A DNA stretch of 64,000 bases from Bradyrhizobium guangdongense (GCF_004114975.1 NZ_CP030051.1:1736001-1800000), one strand, 5' to 3'; counted from the stretch's first letter, positions 33,219 through 44,181 are shown. A program made the numbers and translations. The notes: generated from the sequence alone by a model not told the origin.

Positions 33219-34745
33219 ATGGTGGAGACGCTGCTTGAGCTCGCGGGGATCGGGAAGACTTATCCCGGCGTCAGGGCTCTCGATAATGTCAGCCTGCGCC
33301 TGCATCGTGGCGAAGTGCTGGGCCTTATCGGCGAGAACGGCGCGGGCAAATCGACGCTGATGCGCGTCTTGGGCGGCGTGATCGAGCCGAGCGAGGGCGT
33401 CATCCGCATCGCTGGCACGGAATACGCCCGCATGACGGTGGGCGAGGCGACGCGGGCCGGCATCGCCTTTGTGCACCAGGAGCTCAATCTGTTCGAGAAT
33501 CTGGATGTTGCAGCCAACGTGTTCATCGGTCGCGAGAAGCTGACCGGCGGCCCGTTGAAGCTGGTGGACAGCGCACAAATGCGCGCCGGCGTGACGCCTC
33601 TGCTGGCGCGGCTGGGCGCCGACTTCACCCCCGATACGCTGGTCGGCGATTTGTCGATCGCGCAGCGCCAGATGGTGGAAATCGCAAAGGCCCTCTCGAT
33701 CGACGCCCGTATCATCATCATGGACGAGCCGACCTCGAGCTTGACGATTTCCGAGACCGAACGGCTGCTCGAGGTAATTGCGGACCTGAAGACACATGGC
33801 ATTTCGGTGATCTACATCTCGCATCGGCTGGGCGAGATCATGAGCTGCGCCGATCGCGTCGTGGTGCTGCGCGACGGGCGAACGGTGGGCGAACTGGCGC
33901 GGCATGAGCTCAGCCATGTCGCGATGATCCGGCTGATGATCGGCCGCGATCTGAAAGCGCTGTACACGCCGCCGAAGCGCCCGCCGCAGCCGGGCGGCTG
34001 CAACATCGTCGATCTCGTGACCACCGCTTTTCCCGACAGGCACATCAATCTCTCGGTCCGTCGTGGCGAGATCCTCGGGCTCGCCGGTCTCGTCGGCGCC
34101 GGCCGCACGTCCCTGGCCCGGACCGCCTTCGGCATCGACCCGCTGCTGGGTGGCGAGATCAGGATCGACGACGTGCCGGTCGGCGTTGCCTCGCCGCGCG
34201 ACGCGATCGAACAGGGCATCTACCTGGTGCCGGAGGACCGCAAGAAGTCCGGACTGGTGCTGGAGCTGCCGATCCGGGAGAACGTGACGCTTGCAAGCCT
34301 GCTGAATTACGCGCGGATGTGGCTGGTCGACGGCGCGGCCGAGCGCAAGGCCGCGAATGAACAGGCGAGGCGCCTGTCGATCAAGGCGCCGAGCGTCGAT
34401 ATCGAGGCCGTGGCGCTCTCCGGCGGCAACCAGCAGAAAATCGTGCTGGGCAAATGGCTGTCCATGCAGCCGCGCGTGATGTTCTTCGACGAGCCGACCC
34501 GCGGCATCGATGTCGGCGCCAAGAGCGAGATCTACGCGCTGATGCGCGATCTTGCCGACCGGGGCGTGGCGATCGTGATGATCTCCTCGGACATGGAGGA
34601 GGTGATCGGCGTCTCCGACCGGGTGGCGGTGATGCATGAAGGCGCGGTCAGCGGCGTTCTGGAGCGCGATCAGCTCAGCGAATACAACGTGCTGCGGCTA
34701 GCGATGGGCCAGGCGGTGCAAACCACGGAAGTCGCTGCGTCATGA
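33219..34745 (+). CDS. Sugar ABC transporter ATP-binding protein (RbsA-like, two ATPase domains)
   Basis: The 508 residues contain two ATPase halves. The first has GENGAGKS, the signature LSIAQRQMVEIAKAL and MDEPTSSL. The second has the degenerate Walker A GLVGAGRTS, then SGGNQQKIVLGKWL and FFDEPTRGIDVG. This is the standard CUT2 pattern in which the second site is partly inactive. ATG 33219 follows GGGAGGG. It energises uptake by the permease, whose gene overlaps the end by four bases (ATGA). Confidence 0.94.
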   Translation: MVETLLELAGIGKTYPGVRALDNVSLRLHRGEVLGLIGENGAGKSTLMRVLGGVIEPSEGVIRIAGTEYARMTVGEATRAGIAFVHQELNLFENLDVAANVFIGREKLTGGPLKLVDSAQMRAGVTPLLARLGADFTPDTLVGDLSIAQRQMVEIAKALSIDARIIIMDEPTSSLTISETERLLEVIADLKTHGISVIYISHRLGEIMSCADRVVVLRDGRTVGELARHELSHVAMIRLMIGRDLKALYTPPKRPPQPGGCNIVDLVTTAFPDRHINLSVRRGEILGLAGLVGAGRTSLARTAFGIDPLLGGEIRIDDVPVGVASPRDAIEQGIYLVPEDRKKSGLVLELPIRENVTLASLLNYARMWLVDGAAERKAANEQARRLSIKAPSVDIEAVALSGGNQQKIVLGKWLSMQPRVMFFDEPTRGIDVGAKSEIYALMRDLADRGVAIVMISSDMEEVIGVSDRVAVMHEGAVSGVLERDQLSEYNVLRLAMGQAVQTTEVAAS

Positions 34746-35800
34746 CGAAGAAGGAACTTGGCCTCGCCGTGTTGCTGGTGGTCATCTCGGCCATCACGGG
34801 CATCATCAATCCGGCCTTCCTGTCGCTGGTGAACCTGCTGAACATGGCCAATCTCATCGGCCTGTTCGGCGTATTCGCGCTCGGCGAGGGGCTGGTAATC
34901 ATTACCGGAGGAATTGATCTCTCGCTCGGCTCGATGTTCGCGCTGCTCGGCGTCGTCTTCATCGACCTGCTGACGACGTATCAGGTCCCCTGGCCGCTGG
35001 CGCTGTTGCTCGTCCTGCTGGGCGGAGTGGCGCTCGGCGCCATCCAGGGTTTCCTGATCACGCGGCTGAAGATGCAGCCGTTCATCGTGACCTTGTGCGG
35101 CCTGCTGATCTATCGCGGCACCGCGCGCTACTATACGAGCGACTCGACGCGTGGCTTCGGTTATGGCGACGAAGCCGCCACGCTCAGCAACATCGCCTCG
35201 GGCAACGTCGCGGGTATCCCGAACACCTTCATCTTCCTGGTCATTCTGGCGCTGATCCTCGGCGTTCTGCTGCACCGTTCGGTGTACGGGCGCTGGCTCT
35301 ATGCCGTCGGCAAGAACGAGGAGGCGGCACGCTTCTCGGGCATCAGCACGAACCTCGTGATCGCGGCCGCCTATATCATCAGCGGCGGCCTGGCCGGCGT
35401 CTCGACCGTGATGTTCGTGTTCTACACCAATTCGGTCTCGCCGAGTTCGTTCGGCAATTTCTACGAACTCTATGCGATCGCCGCCGCCGTCCTGGGCGGG
35501 TGCAGCCTGCGCGGCGGCGAGGGCTCCATTCTCGGAATCGTGCTGGGGACCGCGCTGCTCCAGGTGCTCCAGAATCTCGTCAATATCCTCGGCATCCCCA
35601 ATTCCCTGAACTTCGCGGTGATGGGATCGGTGATCCTGATCGGTGTGCTGGCGGATCGGCAATTGCAGACCCGGCGGCAGCGGAAGATGGCGTTGGCCAG
35701 CATGGTCCGCACCCCATCCAAAGCGACGACGTCGCAAGGCGAGTCGGGCGCGCCACGCGGATCGGCGGCTTTGACGACAGGCACGGGCGATCGCCGATGA
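34742..35800 (+). CDS. Sugar ABC transporter permease (RbsC-like)
   Basis: This 352-residue polytopic protein has 8-10 membrane helices. It includes the conserved GGIDLSLGSMFAL and GTALLQVLQNLVNILGI motifs of CUT2 permeases and GRWLYAVGKNEEAARFSGI as the ATPase-coupling loop. It forms the inner-membrane channel with the neighbouring ATPase. The C-terminal 45 residues after ADRQLQTRRQRK are hydrophilic, longer than in E. coli RbsC. Confidence 0.92.
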   Translation: MTKKELGLAVLLVVISAITGIINPAFLSLVNLLNMANLIGLFGVFALGEGLVIITGGIDLSLGSMFALLGVVFIDLLTTYQVPWPLALLLVLLGGVALGAIQGFLITRLKMQPFIVTLCGLLIYRGTARYYTSDSTRGFGYGDEAATLSNIASGNVAGIPNTFIFLVILALILGVLLHRSVYGRWLYAVGKNEEAARFSGISTNLVIAAAYIISGGLAGVSTVMFVFYTNSVSPSSFGNFYELYAIAAAVLGGCSLRGGEGSILGIVLGTALLQVLQNLVNILGIPNSLNFAVMGSVILIGVLADRQLQTRRQRKMALASMVRTPSKATTSQGESGAPRGSAALTTGTGDRR

Positions 35801-35885
35801 CAGCTTAGCGCGTTACCCGCTGCAGGGCTTTGGGCGGGAGCGCGACAAGAAACAGACAAAGCCGGGGACGCTTGGAGTACTACAA

Positions 35886-37235
35886 ATGCCGTTGCATAGA
35901 TCAGTTTACGTCGCACGTCTGTGCGGCGCGGGGGTCGTTTTGTCATCACTGCTGAGCGGTGGAGCGAATGCCGCCGATCTTCTCACGAAGGCACCGCCGG
36001 TCCCTTATGCGACCGATGATTTCTGGACGAGGCCGTATCTGTTCGGCGATCTCGGCAGGACGAAGCTCAAGGAGCAAGGCATCGAGCTGGGCCTGACGCT
36101 CGGCGACGAAGCCGTCGGCAATCTGTCGGGCGGAAGCAAGAACACGGCGGCCAATGCCGGGCAACTGTGGTTTGGCGCGAAGTTCGACATGGGCAAGCTT
36201 GTCGGCATCCAGGGTGGCACCATCGGTCTTACATTGGTCGATCGTTTCGGAAAGAATCTGAATACCGAAGCGGGCATTCCCGCCTTGCAACTGACCAACG
36301 AAGTGTTCGGCCGCGGCAACATTCTGCGACTGACGCAGCTCTACTACTCGCAGAAGCTCTTCGATGACCGCCTCGAACTCAAGGGCGGCCGCCTTCCGGT
36401 CGGTTCGGACTTCTTCTTCGGTCTGTGCGAGTTCATCAACCTGACCTTCTGCGGCGGTCAGCCGGGCAACATCCAGGGCGGGTACATCTATAACTGGCCG
36501 GTGAGCCAGTGGGCCGGCGTCGTCCACTACAAGTTCGCCCCGGAGTTCACGATTTCTGCCGGCGTCTACGACGCCAATCCGAATTATCTCACGACCGACG
36601 ATCCGACCGTCTATTTCCTGCCGGGCGTTCCTCACTCGACTCCCGCCAGCGGCGTGCTGGTGCCGGTGGAGTTGGTCTGGACACCCAAGGCTCCCTTGAC
36701 CGGGACCTGGAGATTTGGCGGCTGGTATGACAGCGCCTCCACCATTGATGGCGGCATGCCGGGTATCATCTCCACCGTTCCGGGCGTCGGCGGCGTCCCG
36801 GATCAGAATCTCGGGGATCAGCGCGGCCGCTACGGCGTCTACGAATCGATCCTGCAACGCTTGACAGTGGATGGGGCCGGCGCGGTCGGGTGGTACGCCT
36901 TCCTCAATACGACGGTTGCCGATCACCGGACCTCGTACCAGGACTACCAGATCGCCGGCGGCTTCAAGCACACCGGAACGTTCGCCTGGCGTCCCCAGGA
37001 CGAAGTCGGCTTCGCCGTGGGCACGACCCACGTGAACTCGGCGGCCCTCAGCCCCAACGCCGGCGGCAACGAAGTGCCGCTCGAAGTCTGGTACGGATGG
37101 CAGGCGACCGGCTGGATGAATCTCAAATTCGACGCGCAATACGTGATCAATCCCGGCGGGCGCGGCTACAACGGCGCGGGCGTGAAGACCGACAATGCCG
37201 TGGTTCTTGGTATGCGTACCGAGGTCCACTTCTGA
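35886..37235 (+). CDS. oprB: Carbohydrate porin, OprB family
   Basis: The 449 residues have a signal peptide (ending GANAAD, about residue 30). A beta-barrel rich in aromatic and Gly residues follows and ends in a C-terminal Phe (RTEVHF), as needed for outer-membrane insertion. GIELGLTLGDEAVGNLSGG, LELKGGRLPVGSDFFF and FGLCEFINLTFCG are OprB-like. It lets the sugar into the periplasm for the RbsBAC-type system, being 85 bases downstream on the same strand. A 13-base-pair hairpin follows it. Confidence 0.9.
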   Translation: MPLHRSVYVARLCGAGVVLSSLLSGGANAADLLTKAPPVPYATDDFWTRPYLFGDLGRTKLKEQGIELGLTLGDEAVGNLSGGSKNTAANAGQLWFGAKFDMGKLVGIQGGTIGLTLVDRFGKNLNTEAGIPALQLTNEVFGRGNILRLTQLYYSQKLFDDRLELKGGRLPVGSDFFFGLCEFINLTFCGGQPGNIQGGYIYNWPVSQWAGVVHYKFAPEFTISAGVYDANPNYLTTDDPTVYFLPGVPHSTPASGVLVPVELVWTPKAPLTGTWRFGGWYDSASTIDGGMPGIISTVPGVGGVPDQNLGDQRGRYGVYESILQRLTVDGAGAVGWYAFLNTTVADHRTSYQDYQIAGGFKHTGTFAWRPQDEVGFAVGTTHVNSAALSPNAGGNEVPLEVWYGWQATGWMNLKFDAQYVINPGGRGYNGAGVKTDNAVVLGMRTEVHF

Positions 37236-37272
37236 ACGGTGGCGCGTTCGATCAGAGCGCGCCGCACGACTT

Positions 37273-37302
37273 CGATGCATGCCCGTACTCGGGCATGCAT
37301 CG
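37273..37302. terminator. Perfect 13-bp hairpin between convergent genes
   Basis: CGATGCATGCCCG (37273-37285) pairs fully with CGGGCATGCATCG (37290-37302) around the loop TACT. It lies 37 bases past the porin stop and 70 bases past the stop of the convergent SDR gene. No T-run follows on either strand, but its place and strength suit a bidirectional terminator. Confidence 0.65.
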
Positions 37303-37372
37303 TCGTCGTCAGATCCGGGCCGGCAGGAGCTCGCGCGCTGAGCCTACTGACGAAAAGGGCGCAGCGGGCGTC

Positions 37373-38131
37373 TCAGACCCAGCCGCCATCGACGATGTAG
37401 TGCTGCGCGGTGCAGGCGGAGGCTTCGTCGGAAGCGAGGAAGACGGTGAATTTCGCGACCTCGTCCGGCACGAGCCGGCGCTTCAGGCACTGTCTCTGCT
37501 GGAGTTCGATCTCGCCCGCCGGCGTCATCCATTTCTCGAGCTGACGCTCCGTCATGATCCAGCCCGGTGCGATCGCGTTGACGCGGATATTATAGGGGCC
37601 GTAATCGCGCGCCAGCGAGCGCGTCAAGCCGATCACGCCTGATTTGCTGGCGGTGTAGGCCGCCATGCCGCCCTGTCCCGCGATCCAGGATACCGAGCCG
37701 AAATTGATGATGGCGCCGGCGTTCGCGGCCTTCATGTCCGGCAGCACGGCTTGGGATGCAAAGAACTGGTGCTTGAGGTTGACGGCGATGCGGTCGTCCC
37801 AATATTCGGGTGTCATCTCCTCGGTCTTGTGCCGTTCGTCATGCGCGGCATTGTTGACGAGGATATTGATCGCGCCGTGCGTGTTGCGCGCCTCCGCCAC
37901 GCCTGCGCGTAGCGCGGGGATGTCGGTCAGGTCGACGTGCTGGAAATGCGCAGCGAGGCCCCGATCGGACAGCTCGCGCGCCAGGCGTTGTCCCTCGTCG
38001 ACCTTGATGTCGAAGAACACGACTTTCGATTTCTGCTCCGCGAACCGCCGCACGATCGCAGCCCCAATTCCCGCCGCACCTCCGGTGACGAGCACGACCT
38101 TGCCGGCGAGGTCGGAGTAAATGGCAGCCAT
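37373..38131 (-). CDS. Short-chain dehydrogenase/reductase
   Basis: The 252 residues are a classical SDR. VLVTGGAAGIGAAI binds NAD(P), FDIKVDEG has an Asp that favours NAD, ILVNNAA is the structural motif, and SVSWIAGQGG with YTASKSG provides Ser-Tyr-Lys. It is divergent from a sugar ABC operon with Gfo/Idh and ThuA genes, so it probably oxidises the sugar or polyol brought in by that transporter. ADH-type sugar dehydrogenases such as xylose or galactose dehydrogenase look alike; the substrate is not readable. Confidence 0.88.
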   Translation of the reverse strand: MAAIYSDLAGKVVLVTGGAAGIGAAIVRRFAEQKSKVVFFDIKVDEGQRLARELSDRGLAAHFQHVDLTDIPALRAGVAEARNTHGAINILVNNAAHDERHKTEEMTPEYWDDRIAVNLKHQFFASQAVLPDMKAANAGAIINFGSVSWIAGQGGMAAYTASKSGVIGLTRSLARDYGPYNIRVNAIAPGWIMTERQLEKWMTPAGEIELQQRQCLKRRLVPDEVAKFTVFLASDEASACTAQHYIVDGGWV

Positions 38132-38295
38132 GGATATCTCTCAATGTGTTGCGGCCGACGCGACGGGTCGCCCTGATTCTTTTCCGGACCTTAGCCATTC
38201 CTTTCGTGAGGTGCATAGATCAGAATTTTAGTTGCGTACCTCAAAAATCGAGAGCAGGATTGCGCTCAAAGAATAAAAGCTGCCGGGAGGATCTG

Positions 38296-39555
38296 ATGAG
38301 ACTGCTCGAGAAGCTGGGACTCGCCGCTGCCGCATGTCTCCTTGTGGTCAATGTCGCGGTCGCCGATACCACGGTGAAATGGCTCCACATCGAGGTTAAC
38401 CCGGCCCAGGTGAAGATCTGGGAGGACGTCGCGCGTGCCTATGAGGCGTCGCATCCGGGCGTCAAGATCGAGATGCAGTTCCTCGAGAACGAGGCCTACA
38501 AGGCCAAGCTGCCGACCATCCTGCAATCCAAGGATCGGCCGAACATCATCTACAGCTGGGCCGGCGGCGTCCTGAAGACGCAGATCGAGGCCGGTGTCCT
38601 CGAGGACATCACTGATCAAGTGAAGGGATACAGCGACAGCCTCACCCCGGCAGCGCTCGCCGCCTTTACCAGCAACGGCCGTGTCTATGGCCTGCCTATC
38701 GCGCTCTCGCAGGTCGGCTTCCTCTGCAACAAGGAGCTGATGGTCAAGGCCAAGGTTGATCCCGCCGCAATCAAGACCTGGGACGATCTGCTCGCCGCGG
38801 TGAAGACACTCAAGGCCGCCGGCGTGACGCCGATCGTGGTCGGCGGCGCCGACAAATGGCCGCTGCACTTCTACTGGACCCACCTTGCGGTGCGCATCGG
38901 CGGTAAGGCGGCATTCGATGCAGCGCTGCGCGACGAGAATGGCGGCTTTGCCGGCGAAACCTTCCAGAAGTCCGGCGAGCTGTTCAAGCAGCTCGTCGAG
39001 CTCCAGCCGTTCCAGAACGGATTCCTCGGCTTCAAGAACCCGCAGGCCGTCGGCTATTTCGGCGACGGCAAGGCGGCGATGACGCTCGCGATCTCCAGTG
39101 CCTATAATCTGCAGCGCGCGCTCGCCGCCGACAAGGTCGGATTGAGCGAAGACAAAATCTGCTGGTTCGATTTTCCGGTCGTAGCCGGTGGCAAGGGAGA
39201 GCCGACGGACACGCTTGGCGGCATCACCGGCTGGCTGGTCACCAAGGGCTCGCCCAAGGAAGCGGTCGATTTCCTGAAGTACTTCATTTCGAAGGACGTG
39301 CAGACGAGGCTCGCTGCCGGCAGCTACATCATCCCCGTGGTGCAGGGCGCGGAGGCCGGCCTCAACAATTCCTTCATGAAGATGATCGCGGCCAATCTCG
39401 CAAAGTCGCAGTATCACCAGAACTTCTATGACCAGAGCCTCGGCCCCTCGGTCGGTCGCGTCGTCAACGACGTCTCGGCGGAGATCGCTGGGGGCAGCAT
39501 GAGCCCGCAGGACGCAGCGAAAGCGATCGAAGCGGCGTTCAAGCAGGGTAACTGA
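38296..39555 (+). CDS. Sugar ABC transporter binding protein (CUT1 type)
   Basis: This 419-residue protein has a signal peptide (ending NVAVADT, about residue 23) and a family-1 extracellular binding fold: VKWLHIEVNPAQVKIWEDV, YEASHPGVKIEMQF, NIIYSWAGGVLK and GVTPIVVGGADKWPLHFYW. ATG 38296 is preceded by GGGAGG. It is the first gene of an operon of six on the plus strand. The ligand is probably a mono- or disaccharide; the family spans many. Confidence 0.92.
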   Translation: MRLLEKLGLAAAACLLVVNVAVADTTVKWLHIEVNPAQVKIWEDVARAYEASHPGVKIEMQFLENEAYKAKLPTILQSKDRPNIIYSWAGGVLKTQIEAGVLEDITDQVKGYSDSLTPAALAAFTSNGRVYGLPIALSQVGFLCNKELMVKAKVDPAAIKTWDDLLAAVKTLKAAGVTPIVVGGADKWPLHFYWTHLAVRIGGKAAFDAALRDENGGFAGETFQKSGELFKQLVELQPFQNGFLGFKNPQAVGYFGDGKAAMTLAISSAYNLQRALAADKVGLSEDKICWFDFPVVAGGKGEPTDTLGGITGWLVTKGSPKEAVDFLKYFISKDVQTRLAAGSYIIPVVQGAEAGLNNSFMKMIAANLAKSQYHQNFYDQSLGPSVGRVVNDVSAEIAGGSMSPQDAAKAIEAAFKQGN

Positions 39556-39557
39556 CG

Positions 39558-40496
39558 GTGGCGCGGCGGATGGCGATGACCTCGCCGATCAGCGTTGCTG
39601 GCAAGGCGGCCCCTCAGGCGCTGCGCGGACCGAGCTGGGACGGCCGCTTCACCGTCCTGATCTTGTTCCTGCCACCGGCATTGCTGCTGTTCACGCTGTT
39701 CGTGGTGCTGCCGATCGGCGAAGCAGCCTGGTATTCTGGTTTCAACTGGAACGGCTTTGGCCGGCCGAGCAACTGGATCGGCTTCGACAACTACCGTTTT
39801 GTGCTGGAGACCCGCGCCTTCTGGCTCGCGCTACGCAACAACGGGCTGATCATCGTGGTCTCGCTCGCCATCCAGTTGCCGCTCGCGCTCACGCTGGCCT
39901 TGATGCTCGCCGAGCGCTTTCGCGGGGCGGTGGCGCTGCGCATGCTGTTCTTCATGCCCTACATCTTGGCTGAGATCGCGACCGGGTTGATCTTCTCGTT
40001 CGTCTATGACGGCGATTACGGTCTCGTCGCCTCGATCTGGCGGACCTTCGGCGCCGAGCCGCCGCATCTCCTGGCCTCGACCGACACGGCCATGCTGGCG
40101 GTGCTGATCGTGATCGTCTGGAAGTACTTTGGCTTCCACATGATGTTATTCATCGCAGCGCTGCAGAGTCTCGACAAAAGCCTGGTCGAGGCGGCGCGGA
40201 TCGACGGCGCAACGCGCGCGCAAGCCCTGCGCCATGTCGTCATCCCCCTGCTGTATCCAACGATCCGCTTGTCCGTGTTCTTCGCCATCGTAGGGTCGTT
40301 GCAACTATTCGACCTCGTCATGCCGCTGACGCGTGGGGGGCCTGCGGACTCCTCCAACACGATGGTGAGTTTCCTCTACAACAACGGAATCTCGCGGATG
40401 CGGGTCGGCTATGGCAGCGCCATCGGCGTCATCCTGTTCGTGATCTGCGTGACCTTCGCCTTCACGTACAAACGATGGTTCATGCGCGATGAGTAG
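39558..40496 (+). CDS. Sugar ABC transporter permease (MalF/UgpA type)
   Basis: This 312-residue protein has six membrane helices and the EAARIDGATRAQALRHVVIPLL loop that contacts the ATPase. It may start at GTG 39558, three bases after the previous stop, or at ATG 39570 or 39576. It pairs with the next permease to form the inner-membrane channel. The last eight bases overlap that gene. Confidence 0.9.
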   Translation: MARRMAMTSPISVAGKAAPQALRGPSWDGRFTVLILFLPPALLLFTLFVVLPIGEAAWYSGFNWNGFGRPSNWIGFDNYRFVLETRAFWLALRNNGLIIVVSLAIQLPLALTLALMLAERFRGAVALRMLFFMPYILAEIATGLIFSFVYDGDYGLVASIWRTFGAEPPHLLASTDTAMLAVLIVIVWKYFGFHMMLFIAALQSLDKSLVEAARIDGATRAQALRHVVIPLLYPTIRLSVFFAIVGSLQLFDLVMPLTRGGPADSSNTMVSFLYNNGISRMRVGYGSAIGVILFVICVTFAFTYKRWFMRDE

Positions 40497-41337
40497 TGCG
40501 GAGACCAACCGTGTGCCGTTCGATCCCGCCGTGCCGTTCAAGGTGGCGTTCCTCGCCGTCGTCGCCGTCTTCGTGCTGGTGCCGCTGCTCGCGACCGTGC
40601 TCGGTGGCTTCAAGTCGCTCGGCGAATTGCGCGTCAATCCGTTCGGCCTGCCCAGTCATTGGGAATGGCAGAATTATGCGGATATCCTGTTTTCAGGGCG
40701 ATACTGGCAGCTCTTGCGCAACTCGCTGATCATCTCGACGCTCACGGTGACGTTGACACTGATCACAGCCTCGATGGCGGCGTTCACCTTCGCTCACGTG
40801 AAGTTCTTCGGGTCGTCGATGCTGCTGAGCTATTTGACCCTCGGCCTCTTGTTTCCGGCGGCGACCGCCGTGCTGCCGCTGTTCATCAAGGTGCGCGATC
40901 TCGGCCTGCTTGACACCTATTTCGGCGTCGCGCTGCCGCAAGTGGCCTTCAGCCTCGCCATGAGCGTGCTGCTGTTACGCCGCTTCTTCAAGGACATCCC
41001 CTATGAGCTGCTGGAGGCTGCGCTGGTCGACGGCTGCAGCTACATCAAGTTCTTCCGCTATGTGACGCTGCCGTTGTCCCGGCCAATCCTGGCGACCGTC
41101 GGGACCATCACCTTCGTCAACAGCTGGAACGCCTATCTGCTGCCGCTGGTGATGCTCAACACCGATGCACTCTATCCATGGCCGCTCGGCATCATGGTCT
41201 ATCAGGGCGAGTATTCGTCGGAGTGGCACCTGATCCTGGCCTTCATCACGCTCACCATCCTTCCGACGATCATTCTGTTCCTGCTGGCGCAGAAGCACAT
41301 CGTCGCCGGACTCACCGCAGGCGCAGTCAAGGGATGA
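40489..41337 (+). CDS. Sugar ABC transporter permease (MalG/UgpE type)
   Basis: This 282-residue protein has six membrane helices and the EALVDGCSYIKFFRYVTLPL coupling loop, plus LEAALV-type context before it. It is the second channel subunit. The operon continues directly to an oxidoreductase gene and has no ATPase gene, so an ATPase from elsewhere must serve this transporter. Confidence 0.9.
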   Translation: MSSAETNRVPFDPAVPFKVAFLAVVAVFVLVPLLATVLGGFKSLGELRVNPFGLPSHWEWQNYADILFSGRYWQLLRNSLIISTLTVTLTLITASMAAFTFAHVKFFGSSMLLSYLTLGLLFPAATAVLPLFIKVRDLGLLDTYFGVALPQVAFSLAMSVLLLRRFFKDIPYELLEAALVDGCSYIKFFRYVTLPLSRPILATVGTITFVNSWNAYLLPLVMLNTDALYPWPLGIMVYQGEYSSEWHLILAFITLTILPTIILFLLAQKHIVAGLTAGAVKG

Positions 41338-41359
41338 TCGATACGTCACGGAGACAGAA

Positions 41360-42457
<1,098 letters not shown>

Positions 42458-42461
42458 GGGA

Positions 42462-43112
42462 ATGACCATGCGCAAGGCAATGATTGTATGGGGCGGCTGG
42501 TCGGGGCACGATCCCGATCTCTGCGCCTCGATGATCCGCGGCTGGCTGAAGGCCGAAGGTTTCGAGGTTCGGATCGAAACGACCACAGAGGCGTTCGGCG
42601 ATCCAGGGATTCATGACCTCTCGTTGATCATCCCGATCTACACCATGTCGAAGATCGAGAAGGCGGACGCGCTCAATCTCTGCGCCGCCGTACGGGGTGG
42701 GGTCGGGCTCGCCGGGCATCATGGCGGTATGTGTGACGCGTTCCGTGATTCTGTGGACTACCAGTTCCTGTGTGGCGGGCAGTGGGTTGCGCATCCCGGC
42801 AACATCATCGATTACAAGGTCGACGTGTCCAGGCCCGACGATCCCATCATGAAGGGGCTGAAAAGCTTCGAGCATCGTTCCGAGCAATATTACATGCATG
42901 TCGACCCCGCCATCGAGGTGCTGGCAACAACGACTTTCACCGGCGAGCATGCGCCCTGGATTGATGGAGTGGTGATGCCGGTGGTTTGGAAGAAGCGCTA
43001 CGGTGCGGGCAGGGTGTTCTATTCCTCGCTTGGCCACCGCGCCTACGAACTCGACGTGCCGGAGATCCGGACAGTGATGACCCGGGGCATGCTATGGGCG
43101 GCGCGCGAATGA
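42462..43112 (+). CDS. thuA: ThuA-domain protein
   Basis: This 216-residue protein fits the ThuA family, a class I glutamine-amidotransferase-like fold: MIVWGGWSGHDPDLCASMI, GGVGLAGHHGGMCDAFR, YQFLCGGQWVAHPG, WKKRYGAGRVFYSSLGH. ThuA acts in trehalose and related disaccharide use in rhizobia, together with a Gfo/Idh partner (ThuB). ATG 42462 lies four bases after the previous stop with GAGGGA upstream. Its partner is probably the oxidoreductase encoded just before it. Confidence 0.87.
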   Translation: MTMRKAMIVWGGWSGHDPDLCASMIRGWLKAEGFEVRIETTTEAFGDPGIHDLSLIIPIYTMSKIEKADALNLCAAVRGGVGLAGHHGGMCDAFRDSVDYQFLCGGQWVAHPGNIIDYKVDVSRPDDPIMKGLKSFEHRSEQYYMHVDPAIEVLATTTFTGEHAPWIDGVVMPVVWKKRYGAGRVFYSSLGHRAYELDVPEIRTVMTRGMLWAARE

Positions 43113-44158
43113 CAGCTGGCGCGCCGCAGCCGACGGTTCGTGCCACGCTGGAGGACGTCGCGCGCGCAGCAGGCGTTTCGCTCGCCACCGTCGATCGCGT
43201 CGTCAACCGGCGGGAGGGCGTGCGTGCCAAGACCGTCGCGCGTGTCGAGGCCGCGGTCGCCAAGCTCGGCTACCGTCCCGACATCGCGGCCGCGCGTTTG
43301 GCGCGCGGGCAAAGCTTTCGCTTCGCCTTCGTGCTGCCGACCGGAAGCAACAGCTTCATGACCAACCTGACCGAGCAGGTCCAGCGCACCGCGGACTGGC
43401 TCGCCAGCCAGCGCGGTTTCATCGATATCCTCCATGTCGACGTGTTCGATCCGGACGTGCTGGCGCGCGCGCTGGAAAATCTCTCGCCGGCCTATCAGGG
43501 TGTCGCTGTCATCGCGCTCGACCATCCCCGGGTGCGCGCCGCGATCGACGAACTCTCTGCGCGTGGCGTGGCCGTCGTGACCCTGGTGTCGGACGCGCCG
43601 AGTTCGCGCCGTCTGCACTATGTCGGTATCGACAACCCCGCCGCGGGCCGAACCGCGGCAACGCTGATGGGGCGCTTCCTCTCCGGCCGCGAGGGGAAAG
43701 TCGCCGTGATCGCGGGATCATTGTCGCTGCGCGATCACGCCGAGCGGCAGTTCGGCTTCCACCAGATACTGTCCAGCGAGTATCCCAACCTCATCGCATT
43801 GCCTGTCATCGAGGGCCGCGACGACAGCGAGCGCACACGGGAGCTCACCGCCGCGCTGCTCAAGCGGCATGCGGACCTGCGCGGCATCTACTGTTGCGGC
43901 GCCGGCAATCGCGGCATCGCCGAGGCGCTGGAGGCGTCAGGCCGCGCGCACGAGGTGGTCTGGATCGCCCATGAGCTGACCCAGCATACGCGACGGTTCC
44001 TGGTTCGTGGCACGCTCGGCGCCATCATCAACCAGGACCCCGGTCACGAGGCGCGCTCCGCGGCGCGAGTGCTGCTGGCGCATTGCATGGAAGAGCCGAT
44101 CAGCCCCGATCAGGAGCGTATCCGTATCGACATCTTCCTGCGGGACAATCTGCCGTAA
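43109..44158 (+). CDS. LacI-family transcriptional regulator
   Basis: The 349 residues have an N-terminal helix-turn-helix (TLEDVARAAGVSLATVDRVV, residues 13-32) and a sugar-binding periplasmic-type domain (FVLPTGSNSFMTNL, RRLHYVGIDNPAAGRTAATL, GIYCCGAGNRGIAEALE). It starts in ATGA overlap with thuA and closes the operon. It likely represses its own operon and the divergent SDR, with the transported sugar or its product as inducer. The operator was not found with confidence. Confidence 0.9.
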   Translation: MTAGAPQPTVRATLEDVARAAGVSLATVDRVVNRREGVRAKTVARVEAAVAKLGYRPDIAAARLARGQSFRFAFVLPTGSNSFMTNLTEQVQRTADWLASQRGFIDILHVDVFDPDVLARALENLSPAYQGVAVIALDHPRVRAAIDELSARGVAVVTLVSDAPSSRRLHYVGIDNPAAGRTAATLMGRFLSGREGKVAVIAGSLSLRDHAERQFGFHQILSSEYPNLIALPVIEGRDDSERTRELTAALLKRHADLRGIYCCGAGNRGIAEALEASGRAHEVVWIAHELTQHTRRFLVRGTLGAIINQDPGHEARSAARVLLAHCMEEPISPDQERIRIDIFLRDNLP

Positions 44159-44181
44159 GCTTCAGTTTGCGCGCATCTCGC

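Noticed and set aside
32385..34637. A 750-codon minus-strand frame opposite the RbsB/RbsA-like genes
   Set aside because: An antisense shadow; the plus-strand genes have full families, ribosome-binding sites and operon structure.
37273..37302. The perfect 13-bp inverted repeat as an insertion-sequence end or recombination site
   Set aside because: There is no transposase or integrase nearby and the site lies exactly between convergent genes, which suits a terminator.
38208..38242. Inverted GAGGT/ACCTC arms upstream of the CUT1 operon as a LacI operator
   Set aside because: The arms are only five bases and 25 bases apart, unlike the compact CG-centred operators of LacI proteins.
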